The notes: a model not told the origin generated them from the letters alone. Positions 30,130 to 41,529 are shown, numbered from the stretch's first letter. The stretch: 64,000 nucleotides of DNA from Halomonas litopenaei (GCF_017303055.1 NZ_JAEKJT010000004.1:434001-498000); one strand, 5' to 3'. Numbers and translations are program-made.

Positions 30130-30171
30130 CACACTGTCCCAGTCACACAGCCCCAGTCACACTGCCCCAGC
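30130..30171. repeat. Three tandem 14-bp units after argE
   Basis: CACACTGTCCCAGT, CACACAGCCCCAGT and CACACTGCCCCAGC run head to tail, beginning 11 bases after the argE stop codon. Confidence 0.8.
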
Positions 30172-30248
30172 ACCCGCGCGAACGCAGGCGTCGATCCCGA
30201 GGCCAGCGCTGTGGGAAGATGGGGTTTTCTCAGCCATGACAACAGACC

Positions 30249-31190
30249 ATGCGCCCCTTCACCCTCAAGCAATTGCGCTACTTCGTGGTGGCCGGCGAGC
30301 TATCGAGCGTCACCCAGGCGGCCAGGAAACTGCATGTATCCCAGCCGTCCATCTCCGCTGCCATCCATCAGATCGAAGAAGCCACCGGACTGCAGCTGTT
30401 TGTTCGGCACCACGCCCAGGGGCTGTCGTTGACCCCCACCGGCAGACAGCTGCTGACTCGGGCGCGCCAACTCCTGCGTGACGCCGAGGGGCTGGAAAAA
30501 TTCGCCGCATCGCTAGGAGAAGAGGTCGGTGGCGAGCTTCGTCTGGTCGCATTCCCCACCTTTGCCCCGCTGTTCTTGCCACAGCTGCTGCGCCAGTTTG
30601 CGGACAGGCACCCTGCCGTCAGTCTCTATTGTGATGAGATGACTCAGGTCGACATCGTCAATGGTCTGCAGCAAGGCGACTATGAGTTGGCGTTCACCTA
30701 CGACCTGGAGATTCCCGACGACATCGCCTTCATTCCCCTCTACCGCTTCCCTGCCTACGCGGTAGTGGCTGAGGATCACCCCTTGAGCGAGAAGGATTGT
30801 ATTGGGCTGGCCGAATTGGCTACCTACCCGATGGTGCTGCTGGACTGGCCGCTGAGTCGCGAGTACTTCCTGTCGATATTTTCCCACCACCAGCTGCTGC
30901 CCCATGTCGCTCACCGTGCCAAATCCATGGACATGCTTCGTGGCCTGCTCGCCAATGGCTTCGGCTTTTCCCTGTTCAACACCCCCATGGGTGCCTTCAG
31001 CGCCGCCGACAACGCTCGCCTCAAGGCGTTGGCGCTGGAGGACGATGCCCAACCCCTGACCATGGGCCTGGCCTGCCTGCGTGGCCTGAGACTCTCTCCC
31101 GCGGCAGACGCCATGCGGCAACTGGCGCAGGAGATCGACACTATCACTGATGTGTTCGGAGCAAGCAGCGCTGTCACGTCGCGCACCTGA
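30249..31190 (+). CDS. LysR family transcriptional regulator
   Basis: A 313-residue LysR protein: the helix-turn-helix TLKQLRYFVVAGELSSVTQAA and SQPSISAAIHQIEEATGLQL is followed by an effector domain of normal length. It lies between argE and the PuuC-like dehydrogenase, both on the same strand, so its target cannot be assigned by divergence. The downstream gap is 207 bases and contains a 13-bp repeat array. Confidence 0.92.
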   Translation: MRPFTLKQLRYFVVAGELSSVTQAARKLHVSQPSISAAIHQIEEATGLQLFVRHHAQGLSLTPTGRQLLTRARQLLRDAEGLEKFAASLGEEVGGELRLVAFPTFAPLFLPQLLRQFADRHPAVSLYCDEMTQVDIVNGLQQGDYELAFTYDLEIPDDIAFIPLYRFPAYAVVAEDHPLSEKDCIGLAELATYPMVLLDWPLSREYFLSIFSHHQLLPHVAHRAKSMDMLRGLLANGFGFSLFNTPMGAFSAADNARLKALALEDDAQPLTMGLACLRGLRLSPAADAMRQLAQEIDTITDVFGASSAVTSRT

Positions 31191-31209
31191 GGTCATCAAG
31201 GGGTAACGC

Positions 31210-31261
31210 CTACGTCCGCTGCCTGCGTCCGCTTCCACGCCCCTTTCTCTGACGCCCTTTT
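31210..31261. repeat. Four degenerate tandem 13-bp units
   Basis: Units at 31210, 31223, 31236 and 31249 (CTACGTCCGCTGC, CTGCGTCCGCTTC, then two more diverged) begin 20 bases after the LysR stop codon. Confidence 0.65.
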
Positions 31262-31397
31262 GGATAGGAAAAACTGAAGCTGTCGTTAATTTAATAGTAT
31301 TTTAATTGATCAACAGCCTGGGGATATGGTGCTTGTACAGCCGGGTAGCGGAGTTGCACGGCCAAGATAACAACACTCCGACCGAGGTACCTTCCCC

Positions 31398-32885
31398 ATG
31401 ACGGAACATGATCTTTCCTATTGGCGTGACCTGAGCGCAAAGCTTGTCCTGCCCCACGATGCGTTCATCGACGGCGCGGCCACCGCTGCCAGTGATGGCG
31501 CGACACTGGTCACCTCCAACCCTGCCACCGGCCACCCCCTGACGGAGGTTGCGGCCTGTAGCGTCGACGATGTGGATCGGGCGGTCGCAGCCGCTCGCAC
31601 AAGTTTCGAGTCAGGGGTCTGGTCACGCCTCGCCCCGGCACAGCGCAAGGCCACGCTGCAACGCCTGGCGGCACTGATTCGGCAACACCGAGAGGAGCTG
31701 GCGCTGCTCGAAACGCTGGATACCGGCAAGCCCATCCGTGACGCCTATGAACTGGATATTCCAGGCGCAGCCGGGTGTTTCGAGTGGTACGCCGAAGCGA
31801 CCGACAAGCTCTACGGTGAAGTCGCACCGACCGACGGCGACAACCTGGCGACCATTACTCGAGAGCCCATCGGTGTGGTGGCGGCGGTGATTCCCTGGAA
31901 TTTTCCCCTCGATATCACCGCCTGGAAGCTGGCCCCAGCGCTGGCGGCGGGGAATAGCGTGATTCTCAAGCCGGCGGAGCAGTCTCCGTTGACCGCACTG
32001 CGCCTGGCGCAACTGGCCAAGGAGGCAGGCTTTCCTGACGGCGTCATCAACGTACTGCCCGGTCATGGTCATGTCACCGGACAGGCCCTTGGACTTCACC
32101 CTGACGTTGACTGTCTGACCTTTACCGGATCCACCGCTACCGGCAAACGCTTTCTCGACTACGCCTCCCGCTCCAACATGAAGCAGGTCTGGCTGGAGTG
32201 TGGCGGCAAGAGCCCCAACCTGATCTTTGCCGACAGCGATATCGACGCTGCGGCGAGAGCCGCCGTGCAAGGCATCTACTTCAATCAAGGGGAGGTCTGC
32301 TCTGCCAACTCGAGGATTCTCGTCCAACGTGATATCAGGCCAGCCTTCGTCGACGCCTTCGTGGCCGCCGCCTCGCGGTTGGTGGTGGGGGATCCCCTGG
32401 ACCCTGCGACAGATGTAGGAGCGCTGATCGACAGCGAGCACGCCGCCAAGGTCCGTGGCTACATTGCTCGCGGTATCGAAGAAGGTGCATCCCTCGCCAT
32501 GGGCACCGCGCCGAGCGGAGACGAACAAGGCGCCTTCGTCGCCCCTACGCTGTTCGTCGATGTGGCGCCCAAGATGACCATCGCCCATGAGGAGATCTTC
32601 GGGCCCGTGGCTGCGCTGATCGACTTCACTGACGAAGACGAGGCCGTGGCCATCGCCAACGACTCCATCTACGGTCTGGCCGCCTCCGTCTGGACGACCG
32701 ATCTATCCCGCGCCCACCGCGTCTCGCGCCGCCTGCGAGCAGGCACCGTCTCGGTCAACACCGTGGATGCCATCGACTTCACCACGCCCTTCGGCGGCTA
32801 CAAGCAATCAGGGTTCGGGCGAGACCTGTCGCTGCATGCCCTGGACAAGTTCACCCAGCTGAAAACGACCTGGATTCGCCTGTAG
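31398..32885 (+). CDS. Aldehyde dehydrogenase, PuuC-like
   Basis: A 495-residue aldehyde dehydrogenase whose N-terminus (LSYWRDLSAKLVLPHDAFIDG) and full length follow E. coli PuuC, the gamma-glutamyl-gamma-aminobutyraldehyde dehydrogenase of putrescine breakdown. Catalytic Glu site LECGGKSPNLIF, nucleophile YFNQGEVCSANSRIL and the C-terminal FGGYKQSGFGRDLSLHALDK are present. The adjacent permease and aminotransferase fit use of a diamine or omega-amino acid. A GAGG lies about ten bases before the ATG. Confidence 0.9.
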   Translation: MTEHDLSYWRDLSAKLVLPHDAFIDGAATAASDGATLVTSNPATGHPLTEVAACSVDDVDRAVAAARTSFESGVWSRLAPAQRKATLQRLAALIRQHREELALLETLDTGKPIRDAYELDIPGAAGCFEWYAEATDKLYGEVAPTDGDNLATITREPIGVVAAVIPWNFPLDITAWKLAPALAAGNSVILKPAEQSPLTALRLAQLAKEAGFPDGVINVLPGHGHVTGQALGLHPDVDCLTFTGSTATGKRFLDYASRSNMKQVWLECGGKSPNLIFADSDIDAAARAAVQGIYFNQGEVCSANSRILVQRDIRPAFVDAFVAAASRLVVGDPLDPATDVGALIDSEHAAKVRGYIARGIEEGASLAMGTAPSGDEQGAFVAPTLFVDVAPKMTIAHEEIFGPVAALIDFTDEDEAVAIANDSIYGLAASVWTTDLSRAHRVSRRLRAGTVSVNTVDAIDFTTPFGGYKQSGFGRDLSLHALDKFTQLKTTWIRL

Positions 32886-32892
32886 CGAGTGT

Positions 32893-32931
32893 CTTGAGCA
32901 AAGGTCTAAAGCAGAGGCCTTGAGCCAGGGT
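32893..32931. repeat. Three degenerate tandem 13-bp units
   Basis: CTTGAGCAAAGGT, CTAAAGCAGAGGC and CTTGAGCCAGGGT run head to tail from eight bases after the aldehyde dehydrogenase stop codon. Confidence 0.65.
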
Positions 32932-33121
32932 CTTCGCTCCTTCCCATCCACCGCGGGAGGGCCCTGCGGCTTGCTGGGTGCTCGTCTCGGGCGGGCGCCT
33001 GCCGAACCATCCACGCTGCGCTCGCCAGCACTCAAATATCTATTCCGAACAAAGGCTTGAAGAACCCTTCTGAAAAACAGCTCCGAATCACAATGTCGAA
33101 CAACAACAAGAGGATGTAGTG

Positions 33122-34534
33122 ATGCAAACACACTCCCCCACCTCCCACCAGGCAGCGCCATCTGCCTCGGGCTCCTGCCGCAAGGCGCTGGGCCTGAAGT
33201 CGTTGATGGCGATCGCGGTGGGCCTGGTCGTCTCCCAGGGCGTCATGGTGATCATGCTCCAGGGCGTCGGCATTGCCGGGGCAGCGTTCCTGCTGCCCCT
33301 GGCCATCGCCTGGATACTGGCCATGTGCTACGCCGCCTCGTTCTCGGAACTGTCGCTGATGATTCCCCGAGCCGGTAGCCTCAGTACCTATACCGAGGTC
33401 GCGCTCGGTCACTTTCCCGCCATTCTGTCGGTGTTCTCGGGCTACGTGGTCGTCGCCATGTTCGCCCTGTCTGCAGAGCTATTACTGGTCGACTACCTGC
33501 TCGGTGTGCTCTACCCCGCCCTGGACAGCACTCACTTCATTGCCTTCGGCATTCTTGGCGCCTTTACCCTGCTCAACCTGATGGGTATCGATGTCTTTGC
33601 CAAGCTGCAGAACGTACTCGCCTTCGCCATGGTGGTGGCGCTCACGCTGCTGGGCATCAGTGCGCTGACCGGCGGCGTCGCACCCCATGCCTTCAATGCC
33701 AGCCACATCTTCGCCGAGCTTGACCTGGGCAGTGGCGCCTTCAGCCTCATGGCACTGGCGATCTGGGGCTACGTGGGGGTCGAATTTGTCTGTCCGCTCG
33801 TGTCGGAAACGCGTGATCCGGTTCGTCATATTCCCCGCTCCATGTACCTGGGGTTGACGGTTATCTTTGCGGTCTTCTCCCTCTACTGTCTCGGCGTCCT
33901 GTTCTACTTGCCGCAGGAAGCCCTGCTGGCGGCCGAACTTCCCCACTTGGAATATGCACGCGCTGTCTTCGGAGATGCCGGGCATCTTGTTCTTGCCGTC
34001 GCTGCTGTCACCGCCACCTGCAGCACCGTCAACACGTCCTTGGCGTCCATACCCCGTATGCTGCAAGGCATGGCGGAACAGGGCCAGGCCTTTCCCGCCC
34101 TTGGCTGGCTGACGAGCTCCACCAGGGTTCCCTGGGTTGCGGTCCTGTTCATTGCAGCCGTCACGGGGCTACCTCTGCTGGTCTGGGGAAGTGACCCTGG
34201 CACCGTCGGGCTACTGCTGACGGCGGCGGCGATTGCCTGGCTGATCGCCCACATTATCGCCCACGTCAATGTCATCGCCCTGCGCCGCCGCCACCCCGAT
34301 GCACAGCGCCCCTACCGCACGCCCTTCTACCCCTTGCCTCAGCTCGTCGGCATTGCGGGCATGGTCTACGCGATCGTCTATGCATCCCCTTCCCCCGACA
34401 TGACCCAGCAGATCTTCACCAGCGCAGGGGTGGTACTCGGACTGGTCAGCCTTGTGGCCTTGGTCTGGATCAAGGTCGTGATGAAAAAACCCCTCTTCAC
34501 GCCGGAACCGCTTGACCGAGTCATCAGCCGCTAG
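33122..34534 (+). CDS. APC family amino acid/polyamine permease
   Basis: A 470-residue permease with about twelve membrane helices of the amino acid-polyamine-organocation superfamily: LMAIAVGLVVSQGVMVIMLQG at helix 1, YAASFSELSLMIPRAGSLSTY at helix 2-3, and the cytoplasmic LRRRHPDAQRPYRTPFYPLP before the last helices. Its position between the PuuC-like dehydrogenase and an aminotransferase suggests import of their substrate. The start at 33122 has AGAGG eight bases upstream; a GTG lies one codon earlier. Confidence 0.9.
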   Translation: MQTHSPTSHQAAPSASGSCRKALGLKSLMAIAVGLVVSQGVMVIMLQGVGIAGAAFLLPLAIAWILAMCYAASFSELSLMIPRAGSLSTYTEVALGHFPAILSVFSGYVVVAMFALSAELLLVDYLLGVLYPALDSTHFIAFGILGAFTLLNLMGIDVFAKLQNVLAFAMVVALTLLGISALTGGVAPHAFNASHIFAELDLGSGAFSLMALAIWGYVGVEFVCPLVSETRDPVRHIPRSMYLGLTVIFAVFSLYCLGVLFYLPQEALLAAELPHLEYARAVFGDAGHLVLAVAAVTATCSTVNTSLASIPRMLQGMAEQGQAFPALGWLTSSTRVPWVAVLFIAAVTGLPLLVWGSDPGTVGLLLTAAAIAWLIAHIIAHVNVIALRRRHPDAQRPYRTPFYPLPQLVGIAGMVYAIVYASPSPDMTQQIFTSAGVVLGLVSLVALVWIKVVMKKPLFTPEPLDRVISR

Positions 34535-34604
34535 AAATAACACCAGAACAGGCCAGGAATGAGGCCAATGCCCTGCCCGGATAGCATCATAAAGGAGAAC
34601 GACA

Positions 34605-36014
34605 ATGAACAGTTTTCAAGGCTCCCCCTCCCTCGACAAGCAGGACATCTGGGAGAAGGATCGCGATCATTTCACCCACCCATGGACCGACTTTTCCACC
34701 TTCAAGGAAAACGGCTCCATGGTCTTTACCAAGGCCGATGGCGTCAGCATCGAAGACGCCGATGGGCGGCGCTATCTGGATGGCATTGGAGGACTCTGGT
34801 GCGTCAACATTGGCTACGGCCGGGATGAGATCGCCGACGCGGTGGCCGATCAGATCCGCGCCATTCCTTACTTCTCGACCTTTGGCCACCACACCACGGC
34901 ACCCGCCGCTCAGCTGGCGGCCAAGCTTGCCGAGCTCGCCCCCGGGGACCTCAACCACGTCTTCTATGGCTGCGGCGGATCGGTGGCCAACGATACCGCG
35001 GTAAGGATGATCCACTTCTATTTCAATCAGCTTGGCAAGACCAGCAAGAAACAGATCATCTCTCGAATCGATGGCTACCATGGCAGCACCTACATGGCGA
35101 TGTCGATTACCGGCGTCAAGTTCGACCATATCGGCTTTGATATCGACGACACCCTGGTACATCACATCAGCTGTCCGAATCCTTACCGGCGCCCTGCGGG
35201 CCAAAGCCTGGAGGACTTTTGCGACGAGAAGGTCGCGGAACTGGAAAGCAAGATTCTCGAATTAGGGCCGGACAATGTCGCCGCCTTCTTCGCTGAGCCC
35301 ATCATGGGCGCGGGCGGTGTCATTGTTCCCCCTGAGGGCTATCACCGCAGAACGCTGGAGGTGTGCCGCAAGTATGACGTCCTGTACGTCTCGGACGAAG
35401 TGGTCACCGCCTTCGGCCGTCTTGGCCACATGTTCGCCTCGGAGGACGAATTCGGTATCGTCCCGGACATCATTACCTGCGCCAAAGGGCTGACCTCGGG
35501 CTACCTGCCGCTAGGGGCCACGATCTTCTCCGACCGCATCTATGAGGTGATCAGCAAGCCCCAGGCGGACGGCGCCCTGTTCACCCACGGTTTCACCTAT
35601 TCAGGCCACCCGGTGAGCTGTGCAGCAGGCCTCAAGAACCTGGAGATCATGGAGCGCGAAGGGCTGTGCGAGCACGTACAGGACGTGGGGGCCTACTTTG
35701 AACGCCGTATCCGCGAACTGTCAGACCTCCAGATTGTTGGCGATATCAGAGGCCGCAAGTTCATGATGTGTCTGGAAAACGTCGCGGACAAACAGACCAA
35801 GGCACTGATCGACCCCGCGGCCAAGATCGGTAATCGCATCGCCGATGAATGTCAGCAGCGAGGCCTGATCGTTCGGCCCTTGGCGCATATGAACATCCTG
35901 TCACCGACGTTGATCCTGACCCGAGAGCACGTCGACTTTGTCGCCACCACCCTGCGCGACAGCATCGAAGCCGCCACCGAGTCCCTCAAGGCCGACGGCT
36001 ACCTGCCCCGCTAG
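34605..36014 (+). CDS. Class III PLP-dependent aminotransferase (omega-amino/diamine type)
   Basis: A 469-residue aminotransferase. The PLP lysine is in DIITCAKGLTSGYLPLG and the preceding Asp in LYVSDEVVTAFGR. The usual phosphate-loop sequence GSGSEANDT reads GCGGSVANDT here, with Val in place of Glu, marking a distinct subgroup. The order dehydrogenase-permease-aminotransferase suggests that it transaminates an amine or omega-amino acid to an aldehyde that the PuuC-like enzyme oxidises. The ATG has AAGGAG seven bases upstream. Confidence 0.88.
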   Translation: MNSFQGSPSLDKQDIWEKDRDHFTHPWTDFSTFKENGSMVFTKADGVSIEDADGRRYLDGIGGLWCVNIGYGRDEIADAVADQIRAIPYFSTFGHHTTAPAAQLAAKLAELAPGDLNHVFYGCGGSVANDTAVRMIHFYFNQLGKTSKKQIISRIDGYHGSTYMAMSITGVKFDHIGFDIDDTLVHHISCPNPYRRPAGQSLEDFCDEKVAELESKILELGPDNVAAFFAEPIMGAGGVIVPPEGYHRRTLEVCRKYDVLYVSDEVVTAFGRLGHMFASEDEFGIVPDIITCAKGLTSGYLPLGATIFSDRIYEVISKPQADGALFTHGFTYSGHPVSCAAGLKNLEIMEREGLCEHVQDVGAYFERRIRELSDLQIVGDIRGRKFMMCLENVADKQTKALIDPAAKIGNRIADECQQRGLIVRPLAHMNILSPTLILTREHVDFVATTLRDSIEAATESLKADGYLPR

Positions 36015-36494
36015 TCCCGGCACCAACCGATAGGCCCAGCATCGCCCCTCTCCGACGTTGATAGCGGCGCCGTCAATGGCAGCGCTATCGATAACCGAGA
36101 GGGGCGATGCCGTTGGACCGGTTTAGGGGGAAAGTCATCTTGGGTAAACGTCCTGGGTAAGAGTCCTAGGTAAGACTCACGGCAAATAGCGTTGGGGACA
36201 AGTGCTGAAGAAAAGTGCTGGGCGTAACAGTTGCACTGGCCCGACGCACTTCCATCAGCAGACGACAAGCACTCGGGACGAAGGTGTTCCCTGCCATCAA
36301 CCCTTCAGACAGCCCCCCTTGCCAGCCAACACAACCAATGCAACTTGGCCAACGCAGAGCGTCAATCGCATGAGCAGCGCGCCGTAAACGGGCAACATAG
36401 CATAAGGAAAGCGACGACTAACCCAGTCGACAGGTAATGATCATCACGGGGTCAAACGAAGGGAGGAAACAACGAGCATCGTACAAGAAAGGAA
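36015..36494. other. Intergenic region with a long hairpin and short repeats
   Basis: No gene recognised in 480 bases. It holds the inverted repeat at 36039-36110 and, at 36150-36175, two tandem 13-bp units (GTCCTGGGTAAGA, GTCCTAGGTAAGA) preceded by a degenerate copy. The right end is the 3' flank of the minus-strand tRNA gene. Confidence 0.5.
36039..36110 (+). terminator. Large two-stage hairpin after the aminotransferase gene
   Basis: Perfect 14-bp outer arms (GCATCGCCCCTCTC and GAGAGGGGCGATGC) enclose a second inverted pair GATAGCG/CGCTATC (36060-36066, 36083-36089). It starts 25 bases after the stop codon. There is no T-run after it, so it may stabilise the transcript end instead of terminating. 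Confidence 0.55.
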
Positions 36495-36581
36495 TGGTGC
36501 CGGTGGTCGGACTCGAACCGACACACTGTTTCCAGCGGCGGATTTTGAATCCGCTGCGTCTACCAATTCCGCCACACCGGC
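36495..36581 (-). tRNA. tRNA-Leu (CAA)
   Basis: An 87-base class II tRNA with encoded CCA. The acceptor arms GCCGGTG and CACCGGC pair; the D-arm reads GCGGAATTGGTAGACGC; the anticodon loop TTCAAAA gives anticodon CAA (decodes UUG); a long variable arm and the GGTTCGAGTCC T-arm follow. It stands alone on the minus strand. Confidence 0.97.
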
Positions 36582-37119
36582 AACGGGCGCTGATTATACG
36601 TGGGTGACAGCGAACGTCAATTGCTTCAGCTACCTATGCGCGATTCAAGCGCGCATTTGTTGCCCTCTGCGGGTGGTCCAGGTCCCTTGCAGCGCGTCCT
36701 GGCCTGTTTTTTTGCCCGTGCCGCCTGCTGGGCAGCAAGTCCACCGGGCCGCGCATAGGGGTGGTGGGTGCACGCGTACAGGCTCAACGGCTTCGCCCAG
36801 GGTGACCAACCACGTGAATGGCTGCAACGAAGCCGCCTTGCTATTGGACAAGCCCTGAGTGGACAAGCCCTGAGAGGACCAGCCCTGAGCTTGTCCAACA
36901 GCGACGTCTTGGCCAAAGATGGCTCGCCCCGGCGGCTTCGACCTTGGTAGACTGCCGCCGCCCTGCGTCAGGTTAACAATGCGTAAGTCTCCATCAACAA
37001 CAGAACCGGCGCCGCTTGACCGCGCTGCTGATCCGTACCCCTGATCAGCCCCCTAGGCAGCGCTTCGCGAAGCACCTGTCGCGTCCTGCCGAGCGTATTT
37101 GAGGAGAAAGGAATCTGCC
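36582..37119. other. Intergenic region between tRNA-Leu and the DASS transporter
   Basis: About 540 bases with no gene I can support. It contains the promoter side of the tRNA (minus strand), a tandem 15-bp repeat at 36846-36890 and the leader of the transporter gene. Confidence 0.5.
36846..36896. repeat. Three tandem 15-bp units ending in an inverted copy
   Basis: GGACAAGCCCTGAGT, GGACAAGCCCTGAGA and GGACCAGCCCTGAGC run head to tail at 36846-36890. The next bases complete GCTTGTCC (36889-36896), the reverse complement of GGACAAGC at 36861-36868, so the array can also fold. Confidence 0.75.
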
Positions 37120-38574
37120 ATGGCCGATACCCGCAACGATGCTGTTCCCCATCCGTCCGTCGCCAGCCGTATAGGCCTGGTGCTGGGCCCGCTGCTTCTG
37201 CTGCTCACGTTGATTCTGCCGCCTCCGGGCGATATGTCCCACGCCGCCTGGGGCTGTGTCGGCATCGCATTGCTCATGGCCAGCTGGTGGTCGACCGAGG
37301 CGATCCCCATTCCGGTGACATCACTGATTCCGCTGGTACTGGCACCAGCGCTGGGCATTGGTGGCATCAAGGATATCGCGGCTAGCTATGCCAATCCGAT
37401 CATCTACCTCTTCTTGGGCGGCTTCCTGCTGGGCATCGCAATGCAGACCTGGAACCTGCACAAGCGCATCGCCCTGCATGTGCTCAAGGTGGTCGGCAGC
37501 GAGCCACGCCGCCAGATTGCCGGCTTCATGATCGCCACCGGCTTTCTCAGCATGTGGGTCTCCAATACCGCTACGGCCATCATGATGCTGCCGATCGGCA
37601 TCTCGGTGCTCAGCCTGATGGAAGATTCCGATCCCAAGGAACTGCGGCGCTTTGCTACTGCGCTGCTGCTGGGCATCGCCTACTCCGCCAGCATCGGTGG
37701 CGTTGCAACGCTCATCGGAACGCCGCCCAACGCCTTGCTGGCCGGCTATCTGGCAGAAGACCGCGGCATCGATCTGGGCTTTGCACAGTGGATGCTGGTC
37801 GGCGTGCCGATCAGTGTGGTGATGATGGCTCTGGCCTGGTGGTGGCTGTCCCGCAAGGGCTTCGCGCTGAATATCGGCCAGGGAGACAGCGACAGTCTGA
37901 TTCGTGATCAGCTCGCCGACATGGGCCCCATGAGCTCGGCCGAGCGCCGGGTGGGCCTGCTGTTTCTGGCCGCTGCCGCGCTGTGGATCGTTCGCCCGCT
38001 GCTCAATGACATGGGTGCGGACTGGCTGTCGGACACCACCATCGCCATCGTCGCCGGCATGGCCCTGTTCCTGATCCCGTCCAAGCGCCAGCCCGGCGAA
38101 ACGCTGATGGTATGGGAAGATGCGGTGAAGCTCCCCTGGGGCATTCTGCTGCTGTTCGGCGGCGGCCTGGCGCTGGCCGGTGCCATCAGCAAGTCAGGAC
38201 TTGCGGAGTGGATCGCCAACCAGCTTGCCATCCTCGGCGCCCTGCCTACGCTGGCGATCATCGGTGGCGTCGTACTGGTCATCATCTTCCTGACCGAGGT
38301 CACCTCCAATACCGCCACCGCAGCGGCGTTCCTGCCGCTTCTAGGCGCATTGGCCATGTCGCTGGACATTCCCGTCATGCTGATCACCGTGCCGGCCGCC
38401 ATCGCCGCCAGCTGTGCCTTCATGATGCCTGTGGCGACGCCTCCCAATGCCATCGTGTTCGGTACCGGCCACATGCAGATTCAGTCAATGATTCGCGCCG
38501 GTTTTGCACTGAACCTGATCAGCACCGTACTGGTGACGCTGATGGCCTACGGCTTGATCCTGCTGCTCTGGTAA
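37120..38574 (+). CDS. DASS (SLC13) family sodium-coupled dicarboxylate transporter
   Basis: A 484-residue membrane protein of the divalent anion:Na+ symporter family. Both Ser-Asn-Thr signature loops are visible (MWVSNTATAIMMLPIG and EVTSNTATAAAFLPL), as are TPPNALLAGYL and the C-terminal ATPPNAIVFGTGHM. Likely substrates are C4-dicarboxylates such as succinate or malate. The ATG at 37120 follows AAGGA by seven bases. A 13-bp hairpin follows the gene. Confidence 0.93.
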   Translation: MADTRNDAVPHPSVASRIGLVLGPLLLLLTLILPPPGDMSHAAWGCVGIALLMASWWSTEAIPIPVTSLIPLVLAPALGIGGIKDIAASYANPIIYLFLGGFLLGIAMQTWNLHKRIALHVLKVVGSEPRRQIAGFMIATGFLSMWVSNTATAIMMLPIGISVLSLMEDSDPKELRRFATALLLGIAYSASIGGVATLIGTPPNALLAGYLAEDRGIDLGFAQWMLVGVPISVVMMALAWWWLSRKGFALNIGQGDSDSLIRDQLADMGPMSSAERRVGLLFLAAAALWIVRPLLNDMGADWLSDTTIAIVAGMALFLIPSKRQPGETLMVWEDAVKLPWGILLLFGGGLALAGAISKSGLAEWIANQLAILGALPTLAIIGGVVLVIIFLTEVTSNTATAAAFLPLLGALAMSLDIPVMLITVPAAIAASCAFMMPVATPPNAIVFGTGHMQIQSMIRAGFALNLISTVLVTLMAYGLILLLW

Positions 38575-38587
38575 CGCAGAGATGATC

Positions 38588-38619
38588 ACCGTTTCCTGAC
38601 GTGGCGGTCAGGAAACGGT
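38588..38619 (+). terminator. Hairpin after the DASS transporter
   Basis: Perfect 13-bp arms (ACCGTTTCCTGAC and GTCAGGAAACGGT) with a 6-base loop, 14 bases past the stop codon. The tail ATCCTTG is only weakly T-rich. Confidence 0.6.
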
Positions 38620-38688
38620 ATCCTTGTGCGCCTTTGGCATTCGATCTTCCTGCCTGACGACTTGCGAACCTCCATCTTGTGAATCCCC

Positions 38689-40933
<2,245 letters not shown>

Positions 40934-40999
40934 TACATCGGTCGGCAGTTGCCGGCCGCTTGCTCCTGCTTTTCCCACGACTTACGGAGACCGTCGTAC

Positions 41000-41338
41000 A
41001 TGTTGGACTTCTTCATCTCCCCGGCCCAGGCCCAGGATGCCGGCGCCGCTGCCGGTGGCGGCATCGCCCAGATTGTGATGCTGGTCGGCTTCGTGCTGAT
41101 CTTCTACTTCCTGCTGTGGCGCCCCCAGGCCAAGCGGGCAAAGCAGCACAAGCAGCTGATCGGCGGCCTCTCCAAGGGTGACGAGATCGTCATCGGCGGC
41201 GGCCTGATGGGCCGCATCACCCGGGTCAGCGAAGACAGCGAATTCCTGGCCATGGAAATCAGCGAAGGCACCGAGGTCAGCGTTCAGAAGAATGCCGTGG
41301 CCGCCGTGCTGCCCAAGGGCACGCTCAAGTCCATCTGA
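41000..41338 (+). CDS. yajC: Preprotein translocase accessory subunit YajC
   Basis: A 112-residue single-span membrane protein (IVMLVGFVLIFYFLLWRPQAKR) that associates with SecDF and the Sec translocon. The cytoplasmic domain pattern LIGGLSKGDEIVIGGGLMGRI is typical. Ala/Gly-rich residues precede the helix. It is followed by a hairpin and then secD. Confidence 0.94.
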   Translation: MLDFFISPAQAQDAGAAAGGGIAQIVMLVGFVLIFYFLLWRPQAKRAKQHKQLIGGLSKGDEIVIGGGLMGRITRVSEDSEFLAMEISEGTEVSVQKNAVAAVLPKGTLKSI

Positions 41339-41349
41339 TTGGTGCTCTT

Positions 41350-41380
41350 CCCCACCCCGGATCCCATCCGGTCGGTGGGG
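41350..41380 (+). promoter_or_regulatory. Hairpin between yajC and secD
   Basis: CCCCACC/GGTGGGG and the adjoining CCGGAT/ATCCGG form one long stem with a two-base bulge and a 3-base loop. It starts 12 bases after yajC and leaves 149 bases before secD. Without a T-run it may be a processing or attenuation structure. Confidence 0.5.
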
Positions 41381-41529
41381 ATGCCCCATGCTGACGCGGG
41401 GCGAGCCGATCGGTCGGCTGTCGCGCGTTGGCGAGGCAGCCGCACCCGTCGCCTCGGAACCTTGCAGTCCCATCTTGTTTGATCCTGCGATGTTCCCTCA
41501 TTTGTCAGCAACCTGAGGGCAGAGCCCCG

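Noticed and set aside
36039..36110. Insertion-sequence or attachment-site end
   Set aside because: No transposase, integrase or target duplication nearby; it is also not at the tRNA 3' end in an att-like arrangement.
36626..36916. 96-residue frame (minus) containing LRACP-type pentapeptide repeats
   Set aside because: The pentapeptides merely reflect the 15-bp DNA repeat; no SD and low-complexity throughout.
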